The notes under the pieces are model-generated. The model was not told the DNA's origin, searched no databases, and worked only from the letters and a program-made list of their open reading frames with translations. Source: DTHT01 sp037444625 (GTDB taxonomy: Bacteria; Acidobacteriota; Terriglobia; Bryobacterales; Bryobacteraceae). From it: a DNA stretch of 64,000 nucleotides. The translations under genes were made by a program, and so were the position numbers. How positions within the stretch are numbered: position 1 is the first letter of the stretch; the number at the start of each line of letters is the position of its first letter. The stretch covers positions 47,058-111,057 of the forward strand of contig JBBIMA010000002.1 in NCBI GenBank assembly GCA_037444625.1, given 5' to 3'. Positions 6,983 to 15,939 of this stretch are shown here, in pieces.

Positions 6983-8485
6983 ATGCGAACTCTCTGGCGA
7001 AGCTGGATCCTGGCCGCGGGCCTGGCGGCGGCTTGCGGCGGGCAGGAGGAATTTCGCGAGATCCAGGGGCGGGTGACCGAGTTCACCCTGAACAACGGCA
7101 TGAAGTTCATCGTGCTGGAACGGCACAAGGCGCCTGTGGCCTCTTTTCTGACTTACGCCGACGTGGGCTCGGCCCAGGAGACCAAGGGCATCACGGGCCT
7201 GGCGCACCTGTTCGAGCACATGGCCTTCAAGGGGACCGACAAGATCGGCACCAAGGACTACGCCAAGGAGCGTCCGGCCCTGGAGAAGGTCGAGCAGGCC
7301 TACGCTGCCTGGCAGCAGGAAAAGCGCAAAGGCGGCAAGGCCGACCCCGAGAAGCTCAAGAAGCTGGAGGCGGCCTTCAAGCAGGCCCAGGAGGAGGCCG
7401 GCAAGTACGTGGCGGCCAACGAATTCGGGGAAATCATCGAGCGGGCCGGCGGGCGCCAGTTGAACGCCACCACGGGCTCGGACCGGACCAATTACTTCTT
7501 CAGCCTGCCGTCCAATGAATTGGAGCTGTGGTTCTGGCTGGAGTCGGAGCGCTTCCTGCATCCGGTCTTCCGCGAGTTTTACAAAGAGCGGGACGTCGTA
7601 ATGGAGGAGCGGCGGCTGATGGAAAGCCAGCCGGTGGGGCGGCTGCTCGAGGAGTTTCTGGCGGCGGCCTATAAGGCCCACCCCTACGGGGAGCCGGTGG
7701 TCGGGCACATGAGCGACCTGGAGAACCTGACGCGGGCGGACGCCGAAGCCTTCTTCCGGAAGTATTACATCCCGAGCAACCTGATCGCGGCCGTGGTGGG
7801 CGACGTCAATCCCCAGCGAGTGAGGGAGCTGGCGGAGCGCTATTTCGGCCGCATCCCGAGCGGGCCCAAGCCGGAGCCGCTGCGCACGCTCGAGCCGCCC
7901 CAGCAGGCCGAGCGCCGGGTGACGCTCTGGTTGCAGGCCCAGCGCACCGTGATGGTGGGCTACCACAAGCCGGACATCAACCATCCCGACGACGCGGTCT
8001 ACAGCGCCATCGGCAGCCTGCTGAGCGAAGGGCGATCCTCCCGGCTGTATCGCGGCCTGGTGCGCGATCGCAAGGTGGCCACCCAGGTGGTGGGCGCGCC
8101 CGGCTTCCCCGGGCAGAAGTACCCGGGCCTGTTCATCTTCTTCGCCTTCACCGCGCCCGGCCGCACCAACCAGGAAGTCGAGAAAGCTATCGAGGAGGAG
8201 ATCGAGCGGCTCGTCAAGGAGCCGGTCGGCAACGAAGAGCTGGAGGGCGTCAAGCGCCGGGCCCGCGCCGGCCTGCTCCGCCAGCTCGACGACAACATGA
8301 GCCTGGCCATGGAGCTCAGCAGCATGCAGGCCTTGACCGGGGACTGGCGCAATCTGTTCCGGGAGCTGGACAAGATCAACGCCGTCACGCCGGCCGACAT
8401 CCAGCGGGTGGCCAAGCAGACCTTCACCCGCGCCAACAAGACGGTGGGCCTGATCGAGCCGCTCGAGGCGGCCCAGGCACGCTAG
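6983..8485 (+). CDS. M16-family zinc metallopeptidase (active subunit), lipoprotein
   Basis: This is an insulinase/MPP-type peptidase of 500 residues. The inverted zinc motif HLFEH is at residues 75-79 (His75, Glu78, His79), and a downstream VMEERR supplies the third Glu ligand. A Lys/Glu-rich insertion of about 50 residues follows the motif. The N-terminus (LAAGLAAAC) looks like a lipobox, so the enzyme is probably anchored in a membrane facing the periplasm. A strong AAGGAGG precedes the ATG. The next gene is a second M16 protein without the zinc motif, the usual arrangement for two-subunit M16B enzymes. It may be cotranscribed with the PduT-like gene nine bases upstream. Confidence 0.9.
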   Translation: MRTLWRSWILAAGLAAACGGQEEFREIQGRVTEFTLNNGMKFIVLERHKAPVASFLTYADVGSAQETKGITGLAHLFEHMAFKGTDKIGTKDYAKERPALEKVEQAYAAWQQEKRKGGKADPEKLKKLEAAFKQAQEEAGKYVAANEFGEIIERAGGRQLNATTGSDRTNYFFSLPSNELELWFWLESERFLHPVFREFYKERDVVMEERRLMESQPVGRLLEEFLAAAYKAHPYGEPVVGHMSDLENLTRADAEAFFRKYYIPSNLIAAVVGDVNPQRVRELAERYFGRIPSGPKPEPLRTLEPPQQAERRVTLWLQAQRTVMVGYHKPDINHPDDAVYSAIGSLLSEGRSSRLYRGLVRDRKVATQVVGAPGFPGQKYPGLFIFFAFTAPGRTNQEVEKAIEEEIERLVKEPVGNEELEGVKRRARAGLLRQLDDNMSLAMELSSMQALTGDWRNLFRELDKINAVTPADIQRVAKQTFTRANKTVGLIEPLEAAQAR

Positions 8486-8499
8486 AAAGGGGGGCAGCC

Positions 8500-10638
8500 A
8501 TGCGCAGAAGAACTTTGCTGGGATTTGCGGTCCTGGGCGTGCTCTTGGCGGCGCCCGCCGCGAGCCAGATCCCGAAGACTTACAAGGAGCTGAAATACCC
8601 GCCGCTCAACAGAATCGAAGTGCCCGAGCCGGTGCGGTTTCAGTTGTCCAACGGCCTGGTGGTCTATCTGGTCGAGGACCACGAGCTGCCGCTGATCCGG
8701 GCCTCGGCTCTGATCCGCACCGGCTCGCGCTGGGAACCGGCCGCCAAGGCGGGGCTGGCCTCGATCGTGGGCACGGTCATGCGCACCGGGGGCTCGGAGC
8801 GCTTTCCGGGCGACCAGCTCGACGAGGAGCTGGACCGGCTGGGCGCCTCGGTGGAGACCTCGATCGGCGAGGATTCCGGGCGGGCCCAGGTCTCCGTGCT
8901 CAAGCAGGACATAGACCGCGGCCTGGAAATCCTGGCCGACATCCTGCGCCATCCGGCCTTCCCCCAGGATAAGATCGAGCTGGCCAAGATCCAGCAGCGC
9001 GACCGCATCGCGCGCCGCAACGACAACCCCAACGCCATCGCCTTCCGGGAATTCCGCCGGATCATTTACGGCCCCGACAGCCCCTACGCCCGGCAACCGG
9101 AATACGACACCATCAACTCGATCACGCGCCAGGACCTGGCGGCCTTCCACCGGGAGTTTTTCCAGCCCGAGAACGTGATCCTGGCGGCCTGGGGAGATTT
9201 CTCGGCGGCCGAGATGCGGGCCAAGATCGAGAAGGTCTTCGGATCCTGGCCGCCGGGCGGGCGGCCGAAGCCCCCGGCGCCGGCGGTGGATCCGGCCGCG
9301 CGCAACCGGGCGGGCCTTTACCAGATCGTCAAGGATGATATCCCGAACGCCTGGGTGGTGATGGGCTTTCTGGCCGGACAGCGGAACGATCCGGACTTCT
9401 ACGCGCTGGAGGTCATGAACAGCATCCTGGGCGGCGGCTTCTCCTCCCGCCTGTTCAACAAAGTGCGCAGCGAGCAGGGCCTGGCCTACACGGTCGGCTC
9501 GACGTGGAACGCCGGCTGGGACTATCCCGGGCTGTTCCTGGCCCTGGGCTCGACCAAGACCGAAAGCACGGTTCAGATCCTGGAAGCCATCCGGCGGGAG
9601 ATCGCCGGGCTGGCCCAGGGCGGGGCCGGCGAGGAGGAGCTGGCCCGAGCCAAGGACGGCATCCTGAAAGGATTCGCTTTCGAGTTCGACTCGACCGGCA
9701 AGATCGTGCAGCGGCTGGTCAGTTACGAGTACTACGGCTACCCGCGCGACTATCTCCAGCGGTATCGGGATAACATCGAGAAAGTAACTCGCGAGGACGT
9801 GGCCCGCGTGGCCCGGCAGTATTTGAAGACCGACCAGCTCGCCATTCTGGTCCTGGGCAAGGAGAAGGGCTTTGAACCGCCGCTCAGCGCCCTGGGCAAG
9901 GTGACCCGGCTGGACATCACGATTCCCCCGCCCAAGCAGGAGGCCCTGGCGGCGGCCACGCCCGAGGCGGCGGCCCGGGGCAAGGAGCTGCTGGCCCGGG
10001 TGCGCGAAGCCCTGGGCGGGACGGCCCGGCTGAGCGCGGTCCGAGAGTACACGGTGGCCTCCACGCTGAACCTCAGCACGCCGCAGGGCGAGTTCGCCCT
10101 GAAGATGGAGTCCACCGTGAACCTGGCGGGCCGGATGCTCAACAAGATGACCACGCCCATGGGCGAGATGGTCCAGGGCTACGACGGGCAGACCGTGTGG
10201 ATGAGGACGCCCCAGGGAGTGCGGGAGGCGCCCGCCTCGCAAAGAGCCGAAGCCGAGGGCTCGCTGTTCCGGGAGACCCTGCGGCTGCTGGCCGGCCTGG
10301 ATTCGCCCGGCCTGACGGTGCAGGCCCTGGGCCCGGCGGAACTGGAGGGCCGCAAGGTGGAGGCGGTGGCGGTGCGCGACGAGGCGCGCAACTTACAAGT
10401 CAAACTCTACGTGGATCCGGCCACTTACTTGCCCGCAGGGAAGACTTACACCGCGGCCCTGATGGGCGCGCCGGGCGAGATTCTGGAGATTTACTCGGAC
10501 TGGAAGGAAGCCGGCGGCGTGAAGTGGCCTTACAAGACGGTGCTCAACCGGGACGGCAAGAAGCTCGGGGAGAACACGGTGTCGGAAATCAAGGTCAATC
10601 CCGGCTTGGAGGAGAGCGCCTACCGCAAGCCCCAGTAA
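8500..10638 (+). CDS. M16-family peptidase-like protein lacking the zinc motif, with C-terminal LolA-like domain
   Basis: The 712-residue exported protein begins with a signal peptide (LGVLLAAPAASQ). Residues 40-460 are two M16 modules with the substrate-binding GGGFSSRLF and the REFRRIIYGPDSPYA segments. The position of the zinc motif reads GLASIVGTVM, so the HxxEH ligands are absent and the subunit should be catalytically dead. The C-terminal 210 residues resemble a LolA-like lipoprotein-binding beta-sheet domain, beginning near ARGKELLARVREALGG. It lies 14 bases after the active M16 gene. Inactive M16 partners form the substrate chamber in mitochondrial processing peptidase and related bacterial pairs. 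Confidence 0.85.
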   Translation: MRRRTLLGFAVLGVLLAAPAASQIPKTYKELKYPPLNRIEVPEPVRFQLSNGLVVYLVEDHELPLIRASALIRTGSRWEPAAKAGLASIVGTVMRTGGSERFPGDQLDEELDRLGASVETSIGEDSGRAQVSVLKQDIDRGLEILADILRHPAFPQDKIELAKIQQRDRIARRNDNPNAIAFREFRRIIYGPDSPYARQPEYDTINSITRQDLAAFHREFFQPENVILAAWGDFSAAEMRAKIEKVFGSWPPGGRPKPPAPAVDPAARNRAGLYQIVKDDIPNAWVVMGFLAGQRNDPDFYALEVMNSILGGGFSSRLFNKVRSEQGLAYTVGSTWNAGWDYPGLFLALGSTKTESTVQILEAIRREIAGLAQGGAGEEELARAKDGILKGFAFEFDSTGKIVQRLVSYEYYGYPRDYLQRYRDNIEKVTREDVARVARQYLKTDQLAILVLGKEKGFEPPLSALGKVTRLDITIPPPKQEALAAATPEAAARGKELLARVREALGGTARLSAVREYTVASTLNLSTPQGEFALKMESTVNLAGRMLNKMTTPMGEMVQGYDGQTVWMRTPQGVREAPASQRAEAEGSLFRETLRLLAGLDSPGLTVQALGPAELEGRKVEAVAVRDEARNLQVKLYVDPATYLPAGKTYTAALMGAPGEILEIYSDWKEAGGVKWPYKTVLNRDGKKLGENTVSEIKVNPGLEESAYRKPQ

Positions 10639-10669
10639 CCCGCGAGGGAGTGTGAGGGGACCGGCCGTG

Positions 10670-11713
10670 ATGCCGATGCCCAGGTGGCTGCTGGAGGAAA
10701 AGGCTTTCTGGCGGGTGGCCGAACCGACCTTGACGTTCCTGGGGGCGCTGGCGGCCACCCTCCTGGTCCGGCATCTGCTGCTCGGTTGGGTTCGGCCGAG
10801 GGCGCAGGCGCGAACCTTCGCCCGGGCGGTGCTGGAGACGGTCCGGTTCCCCTCGCTTTTGTGGTGTCTGGCCGCGGCGGTGGCGCTTTCGCTGCACTTC
10901 GTCGAGCTGAGCGCAAGGCAGTTGCGCTGGGCCTCGGACGCGATCGTCATTTTCCTGATCGTCAGCTTCAGCCTGGCCGCGGCCTCGATCGCCGCACGGA
11001 CGATCGCGGCCTACGGCGAACGGCAGGGGATGCCCTTTGCGTTGGCGGGCCTGACGCGGACGCTCACCCGGGTGCTGGTGCTGGCCCTGGGGCTGATGAC
11101 CCTGCTGGCCTACCTGAGAGTCTCGATCACGCCCATGCTGACGGCCCTGGGGGTGGGCGGCATCGCGGTGGCCCTGGCGCTGCAAGACACGCTGGCCAAC
11201 TTTTTCGCCGGCCTGCACATCCTGGTCGAGCGGCCCATCTTCGTGGGCGATTTCATCCGCCTGGAGAGCGGTCAGGAAGGGGTGGTCACCGACATCGGCT
11301 GGCGCACCACACGCGTGCGCACCCTGAGCGGCAACATGGTGGTGGCGCCCAACACCAAGATCACCTCGGGCACGCTGGTCAACTACAGCCTGCCGGACGC
11401 CGGCGGCATGGTGGAGCTGCCGATCCTGGTGGGCCACGAGGCGGACCCGGACCAGGTAGTCCGGCTGGCGCAGCAGGAAGCCTCGGGGGTCGAAGGCGTC
11501 TCGCCTGCTTTCGCGCCTGTGGTGCTTTGTGATCCGGGTCTGCTGCCGACCCACCTCCAGTTCAAGCTGGTGCTTCGAGTGGAGGATCAAACGCAGAGGG
11601 GCCGGGTGCTCTCGGAGATCCGCCTGCGGCTGCTGCGCCGCTTTAGGCAGGAGGGGGTGCCCTTGCCCACCCCGGAGCCGGCCAGGTACTTCACGGACGC
11701 ACCTCGGGGTTGA
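10670..11713 (+). CDS. MscS-family mechanosensitive ion channel
   Basis: This 347-residue membrane protein has about four transmembrane helices in its first 180 residues. The conserved MscS pore helix and beta domain follow: LGVGGIAVALALQDTLANFFAG, then PIFVGDFI, then GVVTDIGWRTTRVRTLSGN. It should open under hypo-osmotic membrane tension and release solutes. The ATG at 10670 is preferred because GAGGGG lies ten bases upstream; a GTG at 10652 is in frame but has poorer spacing. It follows the M16 pair by 31 bases and meets the aminotransferase gene tail to tail. Confidence 0.9.
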   Translation: MPMPRWLLEEKAFWRVAEPTLTFLGALAATLLVRHLLLGWVRPRAQARTFARAVLETVRFPSLLWCLAAAVALSLHFVELSARQLRWASDAIVIFLIVSFSLAAASIAARTIAAYGERQGMPFALAGLTRTLTRVLVLALGLMTLLAYLRVSITPMLTALGVGGIAVALALQDTLANFFAGLHILVERPIFVGDFIRLESGQEGVVTDIGWRTTRVRTLSGNMVVAPNTKITSGTLVNYSLPDAGGMVELPILVGHEADPDQVVRLAQQEASGVEGVSPAFAPVVLCDPGLLPTHLQFKLVLRVEDQTQRGRVLSEIRLRLLRRFRQEGVPLPTPEPARYFTDAPRG

Positions 11714-11726
11714 CGCCGGCGATCCC

Positions 11727-13049
11727 TCAGGTCTCCAGCCGCGCCAGGGCGCGATCCAAAGCGGTTAGAGTCTCACCGACCTCCTCCGGTCCGTGGACCG
11801 CCGAGACGTAGAAGCGGCCGTCCGGCAGCAGATATACGCCCTCCTCCAGCGCGTGCAGGAGAAAGGCGGCCAGCCGGCGGCCGTCGTCGGCCAGGGTGTC
11901 GCGGTAATCGCGCAGCTCGGGCTTCAGGGTGAAATGCAGGGCGAAGGCGGCGCCGAAACCGCACACGCAGAGCGGGACGCCGCGCCGGACCGCGATCCGG
12001 CGGATCCCCTCCATCAGCTCGAGGCCGGTCCGGTTGGCGCGCGCCAGCGCCGCACCCTCCTTGCGCTCCAGCTCGGTCAGGGTAGCCCGGGCGCAAGCCA
12101 GCGAGATGGGATTGCCGTTGAAGGTGCCGCCGAAGGCCGTCCCCCCGCCCGCGATCAGTTCCACGATGTCGGCCCGGCCGGCGACGGCGCTCAGGGGGGC
12201 GCCGCCGGCCAGCGCCTTGCCGAAGGTCGCCAGGTCGGGGCGCACGCCGTAGTGAGCCTGCGCCCCGCCCAATCCCATGCGGAATCCGGTGATGATCTCA
12301 TCGAAAATAAGCAGGGCTCCCCAGCGCTCGGTCAGGCGGCGCAGGCCCTCCAGGTAGCCGGGCGCGGGCAGCAGGCAGCCGCTATTGCAGAGCACCGGCT
12401 CGAGGATGACGGCCGCGATCTCGCTGCCGCGTTGCCGGAAGAGCTCTTCCAGCACGTCCAGCCGGTTCCAAGCAGCCACCAGCAGGTTTTCGCGCGCATT
12501 GGCCACCTGCCCGCGCGACTCCAATACGGCTTGGGGCGACTCGGCCGGGCCCATCTGATCGGCCGGCGGATGGTGGCTGACGAGCACCGAATCCATCCAG
12601 CCGTGGTAATGGCCTTCGAACTTGACGATGAGATTGCGCCCGGTGGCCGCCCGGGCCAGACGGAGGGCGAGCTGGACCGCTTCGCTGCCGCTTGAGGTGA
12701 AGGCCACCCGCTGCGCGCAGGGCACCAGCCGCTGGATCTGTTCGGCCACCAGGTACTCCAGTTCGTGCTGGGCGCCCAGGATATGGGGGCGTTCGGCGGC
12801 CTGCCGCAGCGCCTCGACCAGAGCCGGATGCCGGTGCCCCAGGATCAGCGGGCCCCAGGCCAGCGCATAGTCAATGTAGCGGTTGCCGTCCACGTCCCTC
12901 AGGCGGCTGCCTGAGGCGTCGGCGAAATACAGCGGGACGGGAAATCGGGCGCGGAAAGGGCTGGAGACCCCGCCCGCCAGGGAGCTACGGGCGCGCGCCA
13001 GCAGCGCGCGCGAGCCGCCCCAGCGATCGGGCCTGGCGGAAGGGCTCAT
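11727..13049 (-). CDS. Class III aminotransferase, glutamate-1-semialdehyde aminomutase-like
   Basis: This 440-residue PLP enzyme has fold-type I class III hallmarks: TSSGSEAVQLALRLARAATG, HYHGW, LIFDEIITGFR and the Schiff-base lysine in LATFGKALAGG. It resembles glutamate-1-semialdehyde 2,1-aminomutase (HemL). It differs at the segment that usually reads GTLSGNP, here GGTFNGNP, and it is not next to other heme-precursor genes. It could therefore be a HemL paralogue acting on another amine. The start places SPSARPDRWGGSRALLARA at the N-terminus. It follows the CBS gene by nine bases on the same strand. Confidence 0.8.
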   Translation of the reverse strand: MSPSARPDRWGGSRALLARARSSLAGGVSSPFRARFPVPLYFADASGSRLRDVDGNRYIDYALAWGPLILGHRHPALVEALRQAAERPHILGAQHELEYLVAEQIQRLVPCAQRVAFTSSGSEAVQLALRLARAATGRNLIVKFEGHYHGWMDSVLVSHHPPADQMGPAESPQAVLESRGQVANARENLLVAAWNRLDVLEELFRQRGSEIAAVILEPVLCNSGCLLPAPGYLEGLRRLTERWGALLIFDEIITGFRMGLGGAQAHYGVRPDLATFGKALAGGAPLSAVAGRADIVELIAGGGTAFGGTFNGNPISLACARATLTELERKEGAALARANRTGLELMEGIRRIAVRRGVPLCVCGFGAAFALHFTLKPELRDYRDTLADDGRRLAAFLLHALEEGVYLLPDGRFYVSAVHGPEEVGETLTALDRALARLET

Positions 13050-13058
13050 GCCTCCAGC

Positions 13059-13508
13059 TTACGCCGGGTACTTGCCGGTGATGTAGTTCCTCAACTGATG
13101 GATGGTCTCGGCCTGGACGGAGATGATGGCGTTGACCAGATCGCCGATCGAGATCATGCCCGCCAGGCGCTCGCCCTCCATCACCGGCAGGTGGCGCACG
13201 CGGTGGGCGGTCACGATGCGCATGCACTCGTCCACGGTATGATCCGGTGTCACCGTGATCAGCGGGCTGGACATGATCTCCCGCACGCGCGTCTCCTTGG
13301 AGGAGCGGCCCATCAGGATGACCTTGCGGGCGTAATCGCGCTCGGAGACGATGCCCACCGGCCGGCCCTCCTCACAGATGAGCACCGCGCCGATGCGCTT
13401 TTCCGCCATCAGGGCGATGGCCTCGTAGACCGTGGCTTCGGGAGGCAGCCACCAGACCTGGGAGCCCTTAAGCTTCAGAATGCTGCCAATGGTTTCCGTC
13501 ATGAGCAT
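13059..13508 (-). CDS. CBS-domain pair protein
   Basis: The 149-residue protein consists of two CBS domains (about residues 18-70 and 80-135), each with the typical pattern AVLICEEGRPVGIVSERD and HLPVMEGERLAGMISIGDLV. CBS pairs bind adenosine nucleotides and act as energy or redox sensors. There is no fused catalytic domain. A second ATG six bases downstream is an alternative start. It is upstream of the aminotransferase with a nine-base gap, so they are likely one transcript; what it regulates is unknown. Confidence 0.88.
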   Translation of the reverse strand: MLMTETIGSILKLKGSQVWWLPPEATVYEAIALMAEKRIGAVLICEEGRPVGIVSERDYARKVILMGRSSKETRVREIMSSPLITVTPDHTVDECMRIVTAHRVRHLPVMEGERLAGMISIGDLVNAIISVQAETIHQLRNYITGKYPA

Positions 13509-13590
13509 CCCCGCCGCTGAGCGGGCGTCTTACATACTTTTCCAGAGCCGGCGGCGGCTGTCAAGTCCGAGGATGGCGGCCGCCCGCCGC

Positions 13591-14436
13591 CTAGCGTGAG
13601 GCGGCCAGCATCCACCCGTAGAGCGCGGGAAGGTAGAGCACCGAAGCGCGCAGCAGGCCGCGGGCGCGGCCGGCGGTGCGATGCCGGGCGAGGCGCAGGG
13701 CGGCCCAAAGCATGATCGAGCCCAGGGCCAGGCAGCCGGCCCAGTAGGCGCCGGCCGTCATGCCCAGTCGGCCCGGCCAGAGGCTGGCCGCGATCAGCAG
13801 GATCGAGCCGAGGACCACCTGCCGCGCGGTCCGGGAGCCGTCGGGATCCGCCACGGGCAGCATGCGCATGCCGCCCCGCGCGTAATCCTCGCGGTAAATC
13901 CAGGCGATGGCCAGAAAGTGCGGGAACTGCCAGAAAAACAGGATGGCGAACAGCGCCCAGGCCTGGAGACTCAAGCCGCCGCTCGCCCCGGCGAACCCGA
14001 TCAGCGGGGGCATGGCGCCCGCCAGCGCGCCCACCGTCGTGGCGTGCGGCGTCCGACTCTTCAGGGGCGTGTAGACGCCCAGATAGACCGCCAGGGTCGC
14101 CAACCCGCAGAGCGCCGCCGCCGGATTCACCCCTGCCAGTAACTCCAGAAACCCCGCCGCCGAGAGCGCCGCCCCGAAGATCAGGGAGCGCCCCGGGCCG
14201 ATGCGCCCCGAGGGAATGGGCCGCCCGCGCGTACGCCGCATCCGCCCGTCGGCTTCCCGCTCCCACCACTGGTTCAGGACCGCCGTGCCGGAGGCCATCA
14301 GCGCCGTGCCCAACAGCGTATGCCACAACAGCAGGCCCTGCCCGCCGCCCGCTCGCCCGAAATAGTAGCCCACCGCCGTGCTCATCAGGATGAGCCAGGT
14401 GATGCGCGGCTTGGTCAGTTCCAGATACGCTTTCAT
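13591..14436 (-). CDS. ctaB: Protoheme IX farnesyltransferase (heme O synthase)
   Basis: CtaB attaches a farnesyl group to heme B to give heme O for terminal oxidases. This 281-residue UbiA-family protein has multiple membrane helices and the conserved prenyl-diphosphate segments ELTKPRITWLI at the N-terminus, NQWWEREADGRMRRTRGRP, and FAILFFWQFPHFLAIAW with EDYARGGMRMLP. The start ATG at 14436 overlaps the stop of ctaA by four bases. The cytochrome oxidase subunit genes that often accompany this pair are not in the window. Confidence 0.92.
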   Translation of the reverse strand: MKAYLELTKPRITWLILMSTAVGYYFGRAGGGQGLLLWHTLLGTALMASGTAVLNQWWEREADGRMRRTRGRPIPSGRIGPGRSLIFGAALSAAGFLELLAGVNPAAALCGLATLAVYLGVYTPLKSRTPHATTVGALAGAMPPLIGFAGASGGLSLQAWALFAILFFWQFPHFLAIAWIYREDYARGGMRMLPVADPDGSRTARQVVLGSILLIAASLWPGRLGMTAGAYWAGCLALGSIMLWAALRLARHRTAGRARGLLRASVLYLPALYGWMLAASR

Positions 14437-15323
14437 CCGGCGGCTGCCCGCAGGAGGGGTTCCGCCCGGCGCACGCGGCGGCGCACTTCGATCGCCAGCA
14501 CGATGCTCGCCGCCATCAACAAAGCCCCGACCGCCACGTGGGCCACCGTCAGAGCCACCGCCGCCGGGTGAGGACGAATCGCTCCTTCCCATAAGATGCG
14601 GCTCAGGTAGGCGGCGATGCCAAGCACGATTTGCAGGCCCGTCAGCCAGAGCAACCGGCGGGCCGCGCTCGCCAGCACGCCCTGGCCGGGACACTGGGTC
14701 AACAGGCTGATGGCGGCGAAGAACGCCGCCATCCCCACCACCAGCGCGCCGATCACATGCGGCATGATTCCCAGAACCTTGTGGCGCGTGGCCGCGCCCA
14801 GCGCAAGCTGGGCCAGCACGCAAATCGGAACCGCCAGGGCCAGCGCGCGCAGCGAGGGCCGGCCGGCATCCTCCACGGGCTCCAGACTCCGCGCCCAGCC
14901 CGGCCCGGTGGCCCGCGCGATGACCACCGTGGCCGAGAAAAACAACTGCGCCAGACAGGCGTGGCCGATCGAGATCGCCGCCGGCAGCCGCATCAGCACG
15001 GTCAGACCGCCCAGCAAGCCCTGCACCAGGACCGCCACCAGCGCCGCCCATCCGAGCCACCTCAGCCGGCCGCGCCGGTCGGCTCGCCACAACCATACGG
15101 CCAGGATCACGGTCAGCAAGCCCACCCCGGCGGCGATCAGCCGGTGGCTGTGTTCCCAGACGACTCCGCCCTGCATGGGCGGCATGAGTTGGCCGTAGGA
15201 GAGCGGCCAGTCCGGCACCGAGAGCCCAGCCTGGTGGGAGGTGACCAGGCCGCCCGCGACGACCAACAGGAACGTGGCCACAGAAGTCAGCACGGCGTAG
15301 CGATGCAGCCAGGGATGGTTCAT
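14433..15323 (-). CDS. ctaA: Heme A synthase (COX15/CtaA family)
   Basis: CtaA oxidises the methyl group of heme O to the formyl group of heme A. The 296-residue protein has about eight membrane helices and conserved heme-ligand histidine regions: GGLVTSHQAGLSVPDWPLSYG, then WEHSHRLIA, then ISIGHACLAQ. It ends in a positively charged tail. It is first in a two-gene unit with ctaB (four-base overlap). A TACAAT hexamer lies 41 bases upstream on the minus strand. Confidence 0.92.
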   Translation of the reverse strand: MNHPWLHRYAVLTSVATFLLVVAGGLVTSHQAGLSVPDWPLSYGQLMPPMQGGVVWEHSHRLIAAGVGLLTVILAVWLWRADRRGRLRWLGWAALVAVLVQGLLGGLTVLMRLPAAISIGHACLAQLFFSATVVIARATGPGWARSLEPVEDAGRPSLRALALAVPICVLAQLALGAATRHKVLGIMPHVIGALVVGMAAFFAAISLLTQCPGQGVLASAARRLLWLTGLQIVLGIAAYLSRILWEGAIRPHPAAVALTVAHVAVGALLMAASIVLAIEVRRRVRRAEPLLRAAAG

Positions 15324-15364
15324 GGGATTGCCCTTTGGGTCCGAGGTCCGCCTGGGTCCACTAC

Positions 15365-15370
15365 ATTGTA
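15365..15370 (-). promoter_or_regulatory. Probable -10 element of ctaA-ctaB
   Basis: TACAAT on the minus strand, 41 bases before the ctaA ATG. The same hexamer recurs before other genes here. Confidence 0.4.
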
Positions 15371-15453
15371 ACAGCGGCTGGGAGGGGCGGCCCTGCTACC
15401 CGGTACGGATTAGGGTAGACACCCGCGCCGAACTCGGTGTACCCTCGCTCTTC

Positions 15454-15939
15454 ATGCCCCGCTTCCACCCGCGCCCAACCCCCCTCCGATACCTAGTAGT
15501 CCTCGCCCTGCTCTCTGCTCAACTGCTCAGCGCCCAAACGCCACACTCCGGCCGGAAAACCCGCAAGCTCTGGTGGGTCGCTCTGGCGGCGCTGGCCGCC
15601 GCGTCGGCCGCCGATGCTCACTCCAGTTGGGGCCGTCCGGAGAAGAATGCGCTGCTGCGCGGTCCCGACGGCCGCTTCGGGGCGCGGGCCCTGGGCATCA
15701 AGCTGGGGGCGGTCGGCGCCGCCGGCCTGGCGCAATGGCTGGCGCTGCGGCATCGCCCGCGGTGGGAGGGCAGCCTGGCGGCGCTGAACTTCACGCTCGC
15801 CGCCTGGACGGGCGGAGTGGGCGCCTCCAATCATCTGCGCACGAGCAGCCCACGGGGCGACGGCGCCAGACCGTGTCCACCGCTTCAGCCTGCCGGCCCG
15901 CTACCGCTCCTCACCCAGGCGGACGATCAGGCCCAGTAG
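15454..15939 (+). CDS. Hypothetical membrane-associated protein
   Basis: The 161-residue product starts with a signal-like segment (LRYLVVLALLSAQLLSAQ) and has two further hydrophobic stretches (WWVALAALAAASAADAH and a segment around IKLGAVGAAGLAQWLAL), then a proline-rich tail. The ATG at 15454 is chosen because it puts the signal at the N-terminus. Its last 39 bases overlap the convergent porin gene. I recognise no family. A TAGGGT hexamer at 15411 could be its -10 element. Confidence 0.55.
   Translation: MPRFHPRPTPLRYLVVLALLSAQLLSAQTPHSGRKTRKLWWVALAALAAASAADAHSSWGRPEKNALLRGPDGRFGARALGIKLGAVGAAGLAQWLALRHRPRWEGSLAALNFTLAAWTGGVGASNHLRTSSPRGDGARPCPPLQPAGPLPLLTQADDQAQ

Noticed and set aside
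11727..13049. Calling the aminotransferase a bona fide HemL
   Set aside because: The active-site loop differs from the usual GTLSGNP pattern and there is no heme-precursor context, so only a family-level name is given.
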